NCBI RefSeq assembly: GCF_965243865.1
Contig: NZ_OZ251603.1
Coordinates: 682,001 to 746,000 of the forward strand
DNA: 64,000 bases
Reading direction: 5' to 3'
From: Hyphomicrobium_A sp965243865
GTDB taxonomy: Bacteria > Pseudomonadota > Alphaproteobacteria > Rhizobiales > Hyphomicrobiaceae
Shown here piece by piece: positions 1-9,141 of the stretch; within the stretch, counting starts at the first letter, position 1; each line of letters opens with the position of its first letter. The notes below the pieces were generated by a model that saw only the letters and a program-made list of their open reading frames with translations, searched no databases and was not told the origin of the DNA. The position numbers and the translations under genes are program-made.

Positions 1-274
1 ACACGGTCCAGACGATCTTGACTCTGTCGGTGAAGCCGAGGTCGATGCCGAACTTGTCGATCGAGCCGAAGTAGTGCTCGATGCTGCGCGGACCCTTGAA
101 CGTGCACTCGAGATCCTTGCTCGATCCGAACACGAAGCCGATGCCCCCTGACACCTGACACGTCAGCACGCCAATCTCGACGTGCGCCGCTTGCGACGGC
201 AGTACGATGGCGAACGCGGCTGCAATGCTTGCGGCGATGCGTGTCGTGGTCTTCTTGGCGATGGCCGATCGCAT
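1..274 (-). CDS. DUF992 family secreted protein (3' end outside the window)
   Basis: Reading the minus strand from ATG at 274 gives 91 codons that run off the left edge. The product starts with a basic stretch (MRSAIAKK), a hydrophobic core and an Ala-rich cleavage region near PSQAA, so it is probably exported. The mature part contains IGVLTCQVSGGIGFVFGSSK followed by LECTFKGP, the pattern of DUF992 proteins, which carry conserved cysteines and are common in Hyphomicrobiales. Their function is unknown. The C-terminal half is missing, so length cannot be judged. The 179 bases between this start and the next gene hold the divergent promoters; no specific box was recognised there. Confidence 0.75.
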   Translation of the reverse strand, partial: MRSAIAKKTTTRIAASIAAAFAIVLPSQAAHVEIGVLTCQVSGGIGFVFGSSKDLECTFKGPRSIEHYFGSIDKFGIDLGFTDRVKIVWTV

Positions 275-453
275 GATGTCTTGTCCTGTTTGATTACGGA
301 TGCCTTTTCGCCTTCCTAGCACGGCTCGCCTTTTATCCAGCCGCCGCGGTCAGCAAAGCCCCGGCATGGTGAATTCTAAACCCTCCTCCCGCCATGTCAG
401 CGCCGCTTTGACCGCGTTGGCTACCCCGCCCTGGGTCGAAGGCGAAAATTCTG

Positions 454-1452
454 ATGCGAAACATGCTGCGTTATTTCTTCTCGTTCCTCCTGCTGCTCGC
501 CGCCTTCATCTGGCTCAACAACACCTCACTGCTTTCGCGACGGCTCGACGAGGGCCCGACCCTGCTTGCTCACCGCGGCCTCGGTCAGACTTTCACGCGC
601 GAAGATCTCGACGCGCAGACCTGCACGGCAAGCCGCATTTACCCACCCGAGCACGAGTTCATCGAGAACACGCTCCCATCGATGCAGGCCGCGTTCGCCG
701 CCGGCGCCAACATCGTCGAATTCGACGTCCACCCGACCACCGACGGGCACTTCGCCGTCTTTCACGATTGGACGCTCGACTGCCGGACCGACGGCAAGGG
801 CGTGACGCGCGAGCACACGCTTGCCGAACTGAAAGCGCTGGACATCGGCTACGGATATACCGCCGATGGCGGCAAGACCTTTCCATTCCGCGGCAAGGGC
901 ATCGGATTGATGCCGTCGCTCGACGAAGTGCTGGCGGCGTTTCCCGATAAGCGCTTCCTCGTTCACATCAAGAGCAACGATGCGAGCGAGGGCGACAAGC
1001 TCGCCGCCTTCCTTTCACACCTCAGCTCGGACGCACGCGGACGGCTCATGATCTACGGCGCAGCGCCGCCCATCGAGGCCGTGCATGCAAAGCTTCCCGA
1101 TATCCGGTACGGCTCGAAGACGTCGCTCAAGGCCTGCGCGTTTGACTACATCAAGCTCGGCTGGCTCGGACAGGTACCCGCGGCGTGCCGGTCCGGGTTG
1201 ATGCTCGTCCCGAGCAACATCGCGCCCTGGCTGTGGGGGTGGCCAAATCGCTTCCTGCAGCGGATGCACGAGGCCGGGGTCGAGGTCTTCATCCTCGGTC
1301 CCCACGATGGCGGGCAGTTCTCTACCGGCATCGACGAGCTGCAACAGCTCGAAGACTTACCGAGCGGCTTTAGCGGCGGCATCTGGACCAATCGCATCGA
1401 CCGCATCGGCCCCGCCGTACCAAAGCGAGCAGCCGTCGCGAACGGCCGTTAG
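454..1452 (+). CDS. Glycerophosphodiester phosphodiesterase family protein
   Basis: A protein of 332 residues with an N-terminal hydrophobic segment (about residues 5-21) that probably anchors it in the inner membrane with the catalytic domain outside. The GDPD signature is visible: LLAHRGLGQ with the HR pair at 40-41, then EFDVHPTTDG and AVFHDWTLD, which supply the metal-binding Glu/Asp and the catalytic His. Family members hydrolyse glycerophosphodiesters to glycerol 3-phosphate and an alcohol; some act on other phosphodiesters, so the substrate is not certain. The start was chosen because the hydrophobic anchor follows immediately; the ribosome binding site is weak (GAAGG about 11 bases upstream). 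Its stop overlaps the stop of the convergent antiporter gene by 4 bases. Confidence 0.85.
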   Translation: MRNMLRYFFSFLLLLAAFIWLNNTSLLSRRLDEGPTLLAHRGLGQTFTREDLDAQTCTASRIYPPEHEFIENTLPSMQAAFAAGANIVEFDVHPTTDGHFAVFHDWTLDCRTDGKGVTREHTLAELKALDIGYGYTADGGKTFPFRGKGIGLMPSLDEVLAAFPDKRFLVHIKSNDASEGDKLAAFLSHLSSDARGRLMIYGAAPPIEAVHAKLPDIRYGSKTSLKACAFDYIKLGWLGQVPAACRSGLMLVPSNIAPWLWGWPNRFLQRMHEAGVEVFILGPHDGGQFSTGIDELQQLEDLPSGFSGGIWTNRIDRIGPAVPKRAAVANGR

Positions 1453-3236
1453 CTCATCTTCTTGATCTGACTGGCGCGCAATCCGCGCGTCGGCCGCCCG
1501 GCGGCACCCTGCAACTCCTCGCGGAACTCGTCGCGCTTTTCATGGATCGATGCGATCACCGGCCCCGTCGGCACGCCGAGACCAACCAGCGTCGCCTCTG
1601 AAAGCTGCAAGCTCGCCTCGATCGTCTCGGGAACGGCATCGGTCACGTTCTGCTTGTAGAGATGCCGCGCATGTTCGGCGTCGCGCGCGCGGGCAACGAT
1701 GAGAATATCGTCGCGCAACTCGCGCACCGTGGTGACGATCTCGCTGACAGCTGAGGCCTTGTTGATCGTAATCACCACGCCCTTTGCCTCGTCCAGGCCG
1801 CAGCGTTTCAGGAACAAAGGATTCTTGGCATCTCCGTAGTATACCGGCAGCCCCTTCGCACGGCCGCGCGCCACCACGGCCGGATCGCGCTCGATGATGA
1901 TGTGCTTGATGTTGTGCCGCGTGAGCATGTCGGACACGAGACGCCCCACGCGCCCAGACCCGATGATGATGGCATCGACGCGCTCCTGTGGCGGCAGCAC
2001 TGCCACCACGGGATTTACATCCTTGGCAGTAAGACTTCCCGAGAGCCGCCGCGCGAAATGATCGAGCACCGGGACCAGCGCCATCGAGAACGAGGTGATG
2101 GCAAGCACCAGCGCGCCGTTCTCCTCTGAAATAATGTGGCCGACCATCGCTAGCCCGATCACGATGAAGGCGAACTCGCCCCCCGGGCCCAGCAGCACCG
2201 CTGTCTCGATGGTGGACGGCCAAGGGATACGGAATAGTCGCAACAGTCCGACAAGCACCCCGCCCTTGATGATCAGCAATCCCGCGATGCCGAGCAAGAT
2301 TGGCAATGGATCGGCGAACAGCGCAGGAATGTTGAGGCTCATCCCGACGGAGAAGAAGAAGACGCCGAGCAGAAGCCCCTTGAACGGATCGATCGTCGCC
2401 TCGATGGCGCGGTGATACTCGGTCTCGGACAGCAGCAGGCCGGCCATGAAAGCGCCCAAGGCCATCGACAACCCCGCCGCCGCCGTCACCAGACCACTGC
2501 CGACGACGACGAACAGTGCCGCCGCGACGAACAACTCCGTCGAATCCGCTGACGCGACGAGCCGGAAGAACGGCCGCAGCAGCCACGTACCGATCACGCC
2601 GATCACCACGATCACCAGCACCGCCTGTCCGAAGGCTTGCGCCAGTCCGCTAAGCAAACTCCCCTGATGGTCCGGACCGAGGATGGAAACGAGGAACAGC
2701 AGCGGGACGACAGCAAGATCCTGCAACAGCAGGATGGCGAAGGACGTACGGCCCGTTGTCGTACTGAGGCGCCCGCGCCGCGACAGGACTTCGATCACCA
2801 CGGCGGTGGATGACAGCGCCAGCGACAATCCAACGAGAACCGCGGCAGCCGGCTTGGCCCCGAACAGCGCAGCAATACCGCCGATAATGACAGCCGATAT
2901 CGCCACCTGTGCGGTGCCGAGCCCGAACACCAGCCGGCGCATCGTAATCAGTCGCTTGAGCGACAGCTCGAGCCCGATGATGAAGAGAAGGAACACCACG
3001 CCAAGCTCGGCGATCGCACCGAGCCCGCGCTCCTCGGAAACCGTGATCCATTGCAGCGGCGGCAGAACCCATTTGAGCGCGCCGAGCCCGTGCGGCCCGA
3101 GCACCGCGCCTGCGATGAGAAACCCTAGAATTGGGCTTAGCCTGAAACGCTGACCGATCGGCACCAGCACGGCGGCAGTGGCGAGGATGATCATCGCCTC
3201 CCGGTAGACTGTGAAGTCTGTGCCTTCCGCCGTCAT
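1449..3236 (-). CDS. Kef-type (CPA2) monovalent cation/proton antiporter with TrkA-N domain
   Basis: A 595-residue membrane protein. Residues about 10-390 form the Na+/H+ exchanger domain with a dozen hydrophobic segments, including FLLFIIGLELS and a conserved LGPGGEFAFIVIGLA segment. Residues from about 413 form a cytosolic Rossmann (TrkA-N/RCK) domain starting IIIGSGRVGR, with the acidic IIIERDP that normally contacts NAD(H). Proteins of this build exchange K+ or Na+ for protons, and the Rossmann domain gates them by nucleotide or redox state. No separate KefF/KefG ancillary gene is adjacent. GGGAGAA lies just upstream of the ATG. A second, only distantly similar CPA2 protein lies at 52164-53999. 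Confidence 0.88.
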   Translation of the reverse strand: MTAEGTDFTVYREAMIILATAAVLVPIGQRFRLSPILGFLIAGAVLGPHGLGALKWVLPPLQWITVSEERGLGAIAELGVVFLLFIIGLELSLKRLITMRRLVFGLGTAQVAISAVIIGGIAALFGAKPAAAVLVGLSLALSSTAVVIEVLSRRGRLSTTTGRTSFAILLLQDLAVVPLLFLVSILGPDHQGSLLSGLAQAFGQAVLVIVVIGVIGTWLLRPFFRLVASADSTELFVAAALFVVVGSGLVTAAAGLSMALGAFMAGLLLSETEYHRAIEATIDPFKGLLLGVFFFSVGMSLNIPALFADPLPILLGIAGLLIIKGGVLVGLLRLFRIPWPSTIETAVLLGPGGEFAFIVIGLAMVGHIISEENGALVLAITSFSMALVPVLDHFARRLSGSLTAKDVNPVVAVLPPQERVDAIIIGSGRVGRLVSDMLTRHNIKHIIIERDPAVVARGRAKGLPVYYGDAKNPLFLKRCGLDEAKGVVITINKASAVSEIVTTVRELRDDILIVARARDAEHARHLYKQNVTDAVPETIEASLQLSEATLVGLGVPTGPVIASIHEKRDEFREELQGAAGRPTRGLRASQIKKMS

Positions 3237-3357
3237 CTATTCTCCCGCATCTGATGCGCGCGCCGCATCAAAGACGCACGCCATCGGGGGACCAAGCCCA
3301 GAAACATCCCGCAATTGTGGCAGGAAATGCCATTTCGTCATAGGCGCTGTTGCGCGC

Positions 3358-6036
3358 TCACGCCGCCTTGAGGCGCTCCTCGATCGCCTGTAGTGCAGCA
3401 CCTGCGCGCGAGCCGTCGGGGCCACCGGCTTGCGCCATATCCGGCCGGCCGCCACCGCCTTTGCCGCCAAGAGCTTCTGCGCCGGCCTTCACCAGATCAA
3501 CTGCGTTCCAGGTCTTAATCAGGTCGTCGGTCACGCCGACCGCAAGCCCGGCTTTGCCATCCTCGGTGACACCGACAATGGCAACGATACCGGAGCCGAC
3601 TTGCTTCTTGCCGTCGTCGATCAGTCCGCGCAGATCCTTCGGGTTGAGACCCTGTACGGTGCGCGCAAGCAGCTTCACGCTGCCCACCGACTTGATGCCG
3701 CCACCGGCACCCGCGCCTTCGACGCCACCAGCGCCACCGCCCGACAACGCCAGTTGCTTCTTGGCTTCGGCGAGCTGACGTTCGAGCTGCTTGCGCTCGT
3801 CAACCAGCGCCTTGACGCGCTCGGCAACATCCTCCGGACGCACATGCAGCGCCGAAGCGATTTCGCGGATGCGCGCTTCCTGCTCGGAGAGGTAAGAGCG
3901 CGCTGCCTCCGCCGTCAGCGCCTCGATGCGCCGCACGCCGGATGCACTCGCCGTCTCGGCGATGACCTTGACGACGCCGATGTCGCCCGTGCGCTTCACG
4001 TGCGTGCCGCCACACAGTTCGACAGACCAAGCCTTGTTCGCCGTTGGTCCCGCATCGCCCATCGAAACGACGCGCACCTCGTCGCCATACTTCTCGCCGA
4101 ACAGCGCCATCGCGCCGGACTCCATCGCGTCATCGAGCGCCATCAGTCGCGTCTCGACGGCCGAGTTCTGCAGCACGATCGCATTCGCACGCGCCTCGAC
4201 GGCCGCGATCTCTTCCGCGCTCATCGGCTTCTGATGCGAGAAGTCGAAGCGCAGGCGCCCCGGCGCAACCATCGAGCCCTTCTGTGCCACGTGCGGGCCC
4301 AGCACCTGCCGCAGCGCCTCGTGCAGAAGATGCGTCGCTGAATGGTTCGCGCGCGTCGCCGAGCGCTTGTCATGGTCGACCTCCAGGTCGACTGTATCGC
4401 CGGTCTTGAAGCTGCCCTTCTCGACCGTGCCAAAATGCACGAACAGGCCGCCCGCCTTCTTCAGCGTATCGGTCACGCGGAACAGCGCGCCCTTCGCCCC
4501 GACGATAACGCCCTCATCGCCCACCTGTCCGCCCGACTCGCCATAGAATGGCGTCTGGTTGACGATGATCGCGGCCTCATCGCCCGCCTTGAGGCTCTTG
4601 GCCTCCTTGCCGTCCTTCACCAGCGCGACGATCTCGCCCGCGGCGCTCTCGGTGTCGTAGCCGAGAAACTCCGTCGCCCCGACGCGCTCCTTCACCTCGA
4701 ACCAGATCGCTTCAGTAGCGGCCTCGCCCGAACCCTTCCAGGCTTTGCGCGCTTCGGCCTTCTGCCGCTCCATCGCAGCATTGAAGCCTTCCGTGTCTAC
4801 ACCCACGCCGCGCGAGCGCAGCGCATCCTCGGTGAGGTCGAGCGGGAAGCCGAACGTGTCGTACAGCTTGAACGCCGTCTCGCCCGGCAGCACATCACCC
4901 TTCTTGAACTTCGCCGTCGCATCGCCGAGCAGGCCAAGGCCCTTCTCCAGCGTCTTCTTGAAACGCGTCTCTTCTAACAAGAGCGTCTCGGTGATCAGCG
5001 GCTGGGCGCGCTGCAGCTCGTGATACGTATCGCCCATCTCGTGCACCAGCGCCGGCACCAGCCGATGCATCAGCGGCTCTTGCGCGCCGAGCAGATGCGC
5101 ATGACGCATCGCGCGGCGCATGATGCGGCGAAGCACGTAGCCGCGCCCTTCGTTCGACGGCAGCACGCCATCTGCAATGAGGAAGCTCGAGGCACGCAGA
5201 TGGTCGGCGATGACGCGATGCGACGCCTTGTGCTCGCCGCTCGCCTTAACGCCCGTCGCCGCGACCGAAGCCGCGATCAGCGCCTTGAACAGATCGATGT
5301 CGTAGTTGTCGGTGACGCCCTGCAGCACCGTCGCGATGCGCTCCAGCCCCATGCCCGTGTCGACCGACTGCTTCGGCAGGTCGAGACGCTCTCCGCCCGG
5401 CAGCTGCTCGAACTGCATGAATACGAGGTTCCAGATCTCGACGAAGCGGTCTCCGTCCGCATCGGGCGAGCCGGGGGGACCACCGGGGATCTTGTCGCCG
5501 TGATCCCAGAAGATCTCCGAGCACGGACCGCACGGGCCTGTGTCGCCCATCTGCCAGAAGTTATCGTTCGTCGAAATGCGGATGATCTTGTCATCGGAGA
5601 AGCCGGTCAGCTTCTTCCATATGCCATAGGCTTCCTCGTCCGTATGATAGACGGTGACCGTCAGCCGCTTCGGATCGAGACCGAAGTCCTTCGTCAGCAG
5701 CTCCCAGGCCAGCGGGATCGCCCGCTCCTTGAAGTAGTCGCCGAATGAGAAGTTGCCCAACATCTCGAAGAACGTGTGGTGCCGCGCAGTATAGCCGACG
5801 TTGTCGAGGTCGTTATGCTTGCCGCCGGCGCGCACGCACTTCTGCGAGGAGGCGGCCCTGACGTACGGCCGCGTCTCCTGGCCGGTGAACACGTTTTTGA
5901 ACTGCACCATGCCCGCGTTGGTGAACATCAACGTCGGATCGTTGCGCGGCACGAGCGGCGACGATGGCACGACCTCGTGACCATTCTTCTTGAAGAAGTC
6001 CAGAAACGCGCGGCGGATGTCGTTGACGGAGGCCAT
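3358..6036 (-). CDS. alaS: Alanyl-tRNA synthetase
   Basis: An 892-residue protein of normal length for AlaS. It charges tRNA-Ala with alanine in the cytosol. The class II catalytic core opens with RRAFLDFFKKNGHEVVPSSP and contains PTLMFTNAGM. The editing domain carries the zinc-binding pair of motifs: HSATHLLHEAL (HxxxH) and, further on, CGGTH. A Gly-rich linker (about residues 763-778) precedes the C-terminal DHHA1-like domain, which ends with LGGKGGGGRPDMAQAGG. The gene is read toward the Kef antiporter, 121 bases away, in a gap with no recognisable feature. The start is set by homology of the N-terminus; the ribosome binding site is weak. Confidence 0.97.
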   Translation of the reverse strand: MASVNDIRRAFLDFFKKNGHEVVPSSPLVPRNDPTLMFTNAGMVQFKNVFTGQETRPYVRAASSQKCVRAGGKHNDLDNVGYTARHHTFFEMLGNFSFGDYFKERAIPLAWELLTKDFGLDPKRLTVTVYHTDEEAYGIWKKLTGFSDDKIIRISTNDNFWQMGDTGPCGPCSEIFWDHGDKIPGGPPGSPDADGDRFVEIWNLVFMQFEQLPGGERLDLPKQSVDTGMGLERIATVLQGVTDNYDIDLFKALIAASVAATGVKASGEHKASHRVIADHLRASSFLIADGVLPSNEGRGYVLRRIMRRAMRHAHLLGAQEPLMHRLVPALVHEMGDTYHELQRAQPLITETLLLEETRFKKTLEKGLGLLGDATAKFKKGDVLPGETAFKLYDTFGFPLDLTEDALRSRGVGVDTEGFNAAMERQKAEARKAWKGSGEAATEAIWFEVKERVGATEFLGYDTESAAGEIVALVKDGKEAKSLKAGDEAAIIVNQTPFYGESGGQVGDEGVIVGAKGALFRVTDTLKKAGGLFVHFGTVEKGSFKTGDTVDLEVDHDKRSATRANHSATHLLHEALRQVLGPHVAQKGSMVAPGRLRFDFSHQKPMSAEEIAAVEARANAIVLQNSAVETRLMALDDAMESGAMALFGEKYGDEVRVVSMGDAGPTANKAWSVELCGGTHVKRTGDIGVVKVIAETASASGVRRIEALTAEAARSYLSEQEARIREIASALHVRPEDVAERVKALVDERKQLERQLAEAKKQLALSGGGAGGVEGAGAGGGIKSVGSVKLLARTVQGLNPKDLRGLIDDGKKQVGSGIVAIVGVTEDGKAGLAVGVTDDLIKTWNAVDLVKAGAEALGGKGGGGRPDMAQAGGPDGSRAGAALQAIEERLKAA

Positions 6037-6201
6037 GGGTCGCTTTCGAAAGCTCGTTTTCGGAGAGGGCGCCTGGTCCGGGCCGGAAAAGACAACCCGC
6101 CCGATGTGCCGGCCTATCCGTCGCGGATCGGAAGGCTTGGTGTCAAGCGCCTGCGGCGCTTTCTCCGCCCTTGCGGCGGCGTTGGGCTGCCCAGCTGGCC
6201 C

Positions 6202-6237
6202 AAAAGCCGAGCGGCGCCGAAATCCTCCAGCGCCGCT
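6202..6237 (-). terminator. Candidate intrinsic terminator after recA
   Basis: AGCGGCGC (6210-6217) and GCGCCGCT (6230-6237) form a perfect 8-base stem with a 12-base loop. Read on the minus strand, 26 bases beyond the recA stop, it is followed by a short T run (GGCTTTTGGG). The T run is short, so this is a moderate call. The rest of the 226-base gap to alaS shows nothing else definite. Confidence 0.5.
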
Positions 6238-6262
6238 CCATAACCATCAAATTGGAGGCGCC

Positions 6263-7408
6263 TCAGCGCTTCGCCCGGGCCGGCTTCTTGCCCTCGTCGT
6301 CGGGCAGCACACCATCCTCGTCCGGCTCCTCGCCATCGGCGTCTGGCTCTTCCTCGACCAGCAGCTTGTCGACGATCAGACCGGCATTCGAGCGAACCGC
6401 CTTCTCGATCGCACTGGCAATCTTGGGGTTCTCCTTCAGGAACGCCTTGGCGTTCTCGCGGCCCTGTCCGATGCGCTCGCCGTCATAGGAAAACCAGGCG
6501 CCCGACTTCTCGACCACGCCGGCCTTGGCACCCAGGTCGATCAGCTCGCCCACCTTGGAAATACCCTCTCCGTACATGATGTCGAACTCGACTTGCTTGA
6601 ACGGCGGAGCGACCTTGTTTTTCACCACCTTGACGCGCGTCTGGTTGCCGACGACCTCGTCACGCTCCTTGATCTGCCCGATGCGGCGGATGTCGAGGCG
6701 CACCGACGCATAGAACTTCAGCGCATTGCCGCCCGTCGTCGTCTCCGGATTGCCGAACATCACGCCGATCTTCATGCGGATCTGGTTGATGAAGATCACC
6801 ATGCAGCCGGATTTGGAGATCGACGCCGTCAGCTTGCGCAGCGCTTTGCTCATCAGGCGCGCCTGCATGCCGGGTTGCATGTCCCCCATCTCGCCGTCGA
6901 GCTCGGCCTTCGGCGTCAGCGCCGCCACCGAGTCGATAACCAGCACGTCGATTGCCCCCGACCGCACCAGCGTATCGGCGATTTCAAGCGCCTGTTCGCC
7001 CGTATCCGGCTGAGAAATCAGCAAATCCTCGATCTTGACGCCGAGCTTCTTGGCATAGACCGGGTCCAGCGCGTGCTCGGCATCGACAAACGCACAGATG
7101 CCGCCCGTCTTCTGCGCCTCGGCCACGACCTGCAGCGACAGCGTCGTCTTGCCCGAAGATTCAGGGCCATAAATTTCAATGATGCGCCCGCGCGGCAGAC
7201 CGCCGATCCCGAGCGCAATGTCGAGCCCCAGCGATCCCGTCGAGATCGCCTCCACGTCCATCGACTGGTCGTTGGCGCCCAGCCGCATGACCGAGCCCTT
7301 GCCATGCAGCTTCTCGATCTGGGAGAGCGCCGCCTCCAGGGCCTTCAACTTGTCCATCGCACCCCCCTCAACGACCTTCAATTCCGGCCGGTTCGTCATA
7401 TCGTTCAC
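6263..7408 (-). CDS. recA: Recombinase RecA
   Basis: A 381-residue RecA, slightly longer than the usual 345-360. The protein binds single-stranded DNA and ATP, drives homologous pairing and triggers LexA self-cleavage. The Walker A motif is GPESSGKTT, Walker B is in VLVIDSVAAL, and the L2 region reads VIFINQIRMKIGVMFGNPET. The extra length is an acidic C-terminal tail (EEEPDADGEEPDEDG) that ends in basic residues; acidic tails of RecA are known to restrain filament loading. AGGTGA precedes the ATG, and an SOS box lies 42 bases upstream. Confidence 0.98.
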   Translation of the reverse strand: MNDMTNRPELKVVEGGAMDKLKALEAALSQIEKLHGKGSVMRLGANDQSMDVEAISTGSLGLDIALGIGGLPRGRIIEIYGPESSGKTTLSLQVVAEAQKTGGICAFVDAEHALDPVYAKKLGVKIEDLLISQPDTGEQALEIADTLVRSGAIDVLVIDSVAALTPKAELDGEMGDMQPGMQARLMSKALRKLTASISKSGCMVIFINQIRMKIGVMFGNPETTTGGNALKFYASVRLDIRRIGQIKERDEVVGNQTRVKVVKNKVAPPFKQVEFDIMYGEGISKVGELIDLGAKAGVVEKSGAWFSYDGERIGQGRENAKAFLKENPKIASAIEKAVRSNAGLIVDKLLVEEEPDADGEEPDEDGVLPDDEGKKPARAKR

Positions 7409-7449
7409 CTATATGGCAAGCGTCGAGCGTTCTCAAATTCGACTCGAAT

Positions 7450-7464
7450 GTACACTTTTTGTTC
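7450..7464 (-). promoter_or_regulatory. Probable LexA (SOS) box of recA
   Basis: The plus strand reads GTAC-ACTTTTT-GTTC, one mismatch from the alphaproteobacterial LexA consensus GTTC-N7-GTTC. It sits 42 bases before the recA start, a usual operator distance. The divergent flagellar-rod-like gene starts 120 bases on the other side, so it could also be affected. Confidence 0.65.
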
Positions 7465-7583
7465 TTGTTGGTCCAGCATCTCGTAACCATGTCCGGCGGC
7501 GCCTGCAGCGCGCTTAAGTCCCCGGAAACCACGCACCTGCGACGCTTCCCTCACAAGTGTCCCGCGTTCGAGAGTTGCGTCCC

Positions 7584-7889
7584 GTGTTCTCCATCATCGC
7601 CACCGCCGCCAATGGAATGGCCACCCAGACCCAGGCCCAGCGAATCGAGGCCGTGGCACAGGAGATCGCCGCCATCGGCACGACGCCCACGGCAACCCAG
7701 CCCGAGCAGACGGGCGGCCCCGTCCGCATCGGCGCCCTCCCCCTCGGTGACGTCACCCCGAGCATCGTCACGCTCGTCGAAGCCGAGCAGGCCTACGAGA
7801 TGAACGCTCTCGTCCTGGCGACCGCCGTCGGCATGATCGACACCCTCCTCGACGTCGTTCAGCCCGCTGCCTACGACCGCCGCCGCTGA
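7584..7889 (+). CDS. Miniature flagellar basal-body rod (FlgC-like) protein
   Basis: The GTG at 7584 is preferred over the GTG at 7557 because it starts the rod-protein pattern directly (MFSIIATAANGM) and has CGAGAG about 9 bases upstream. The 101-residue product has the two ends of a rod protein: an N-terminal helix with AQRIEAVAQEIAAIGTT, and a C-terminal helix LVEAEQAYEMNALVLATAVG, which matches the Flg_bbr_C pattern (E..AYEaN..vl). The middle is only about 40 residues, so it is shorter than FlgC (about 135). No flagellar operon is adjacent. It may be an accessory rod component or a degenerate paralogue; assembly into a flagellum is inferred only. Confidence 0.55.
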   Translation: MFSIIATAANGMATQTQAQRIEAVAQEIAAIGTTPTATQPEQTGGPVRIGALPLGDVTPSIVTLVEAEQAYEMNALVLATAVGMIDTLLDVVQPAAYDRRR

Positions 7890-8018
7890 TCGTCCTCTAC
7901 CGCCCGAGAAACAAAGCGAAATCTTTCCGGTGTGCATGGTGGCCAATTGGCCGCAAGCGTACGGCTACAGGCACGCTAAAGTGGGCCATCATTGGGATGA
8001 GCCGATTCGCGAGCCGAG

Positions 8019-9083
8019 ATGGCCGACATCGCGACAGTGGCGGAGCAGCTGGCGGCCGAGAAGACGCTGGCCGAGACGCCTGCAGCCGAGTCCGGGAACG
8101 AGCCCGAGGACGGGAAGGCTGCGCCCGAGGTGGCGGCAGATGCCGACGCTATCGACGCCAAACCAGAAGCCGTTGACGAAGTAACGCTCATCGGCGCGCT
8201 CAACGTCGACGAGCGTATCCGCGCCGGCTCCGAACGTGGCGAGCGCACGCTTTGGGTCAGCGCCGTCTTCGTCACCTTCCTCTACGCCTCGCTGATCGCG
8301 GCCCAGGTGATGAACCTCGGCGGGCTCTCCGCCATCGAGCACGAACTCCAGCAACAGCAGCGCGAGCGCGAGCGTATCGGCCAGGGCGCCGACACCGTCA
8401 GCGTCGAGATCGTCCCCGAGCCCGACTTCAAAGCCAAGACGCAGAAGTGGCAGGACGGCGCCAACGGCCCACCGACGCCAGCGCCGCCCCAGCCGCAGCA
8501 GCAGGCGGCACTGCCCCAGCAGCAGGTCGAAGAGCAACCGCAGCAACAACCGGAAGAGCAAAAGCCCGAGGAAGAGAAGGCTGAGCCAGAAAAGCCGCAG
8601 GAAAAGGAACCCGAAAAGGAAGCCGAGAAAGAACACGACGGTGGCCAGCCGACGCTACCGAGCTTAGAGGCCCTGCTCGACGCCGCCGCCAACGATCTCT
8701 CCGAGCAAGTGAAGGCACACTACGATCACAAACCGCGCCGTCCGCAACGCCAGCAGCAGCAACAGCAGGCGATGGTATCCGGCGGTGGCATGAAGGTGCG
8801 CGGCGTCGGCGCCGGCGGCAAATCGGACGAGTTCACCAAGAGCGTCATCGACGCGCTAGTGAAGACACGGCCCGGGCCAGTGGCGCTGTGGGGCCGCGTG
8901 CTTGTCACTTTCCAGATCACCCAGCAGGGCGATCTGCTCTACGTGCGCGTGCTCCATTCCAGCGGCAACAAGGCGATGGATGATGCGGCGGTCAACGCCA
9001 TCCACCGCGCCAAGTTCGTCAAACCCCCGCCGGGTCTCTCACCGGACGCACGCACCTACATCATCGACTACGTCTTCGGCTGA
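8019..9083 (+). CDS. TonB-family protein with long cytoplasmic N-terminus
   Basis: A 354-residue protein. Residues 1-77 are acidic, Ala-rich and predicted cytosolic; a single membrane helix spans about 78-98 (LWVSAVFVTFLYASLIAAQV). A periplasmic stretch of Pro, Gln, Glu and Lys follows (about 150-215), then a C-terminal TonB-like domain with VLVTFQITQQGDLLYVRVL and a terminal YIIDYVFG strand. TonB proteins transmit proton-motive energy to outer-membrane receptors. Classical TonB has almost no cytosolic head, so the 77-residue head is unusual. No exbB, exbD or TonB-dependent receptor gene is in the window; two predicted outer-membrane barrel genes follow on the same strand. Confidence 0.75.
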   Translation: MADIATVAEQLAAEKTLAETPAAESGNEPEDGKAAPEVAADADAIDAKPEAVDEVTLIGALNVDERIRAGSERGERTLWVSAVFVTFLYASLIAAQVMNLGGLSAIEHELQQQQRERERIGQGADTVSVEIVPEPDFKAKTQKWQDGANGPPTPAPPQPQQQAALPQQQVEEQPQQQPEEQKPEEEKAEPEKPQEKEPEKEAEKEHDGGQPTLPSLEALLDAAANDLSEQVKAHYDHKPRRPQRQQQQQQAMVSGGGMKVRGVGAGGKSDEFTKSVIDALVKTRPGPVALWGRVLVTFQITQQGDLLYVRVLHSSGNKAMDDAAVNAIHRAKFVKPPPGLSPDARTYIIDYVFG

Positions 9084-9141
9084 GCACTAGAATCACGACA
9101 TCTCTCCTGTGCAGAACCTGCTCTCCGCGCTGGAGCGTAAC

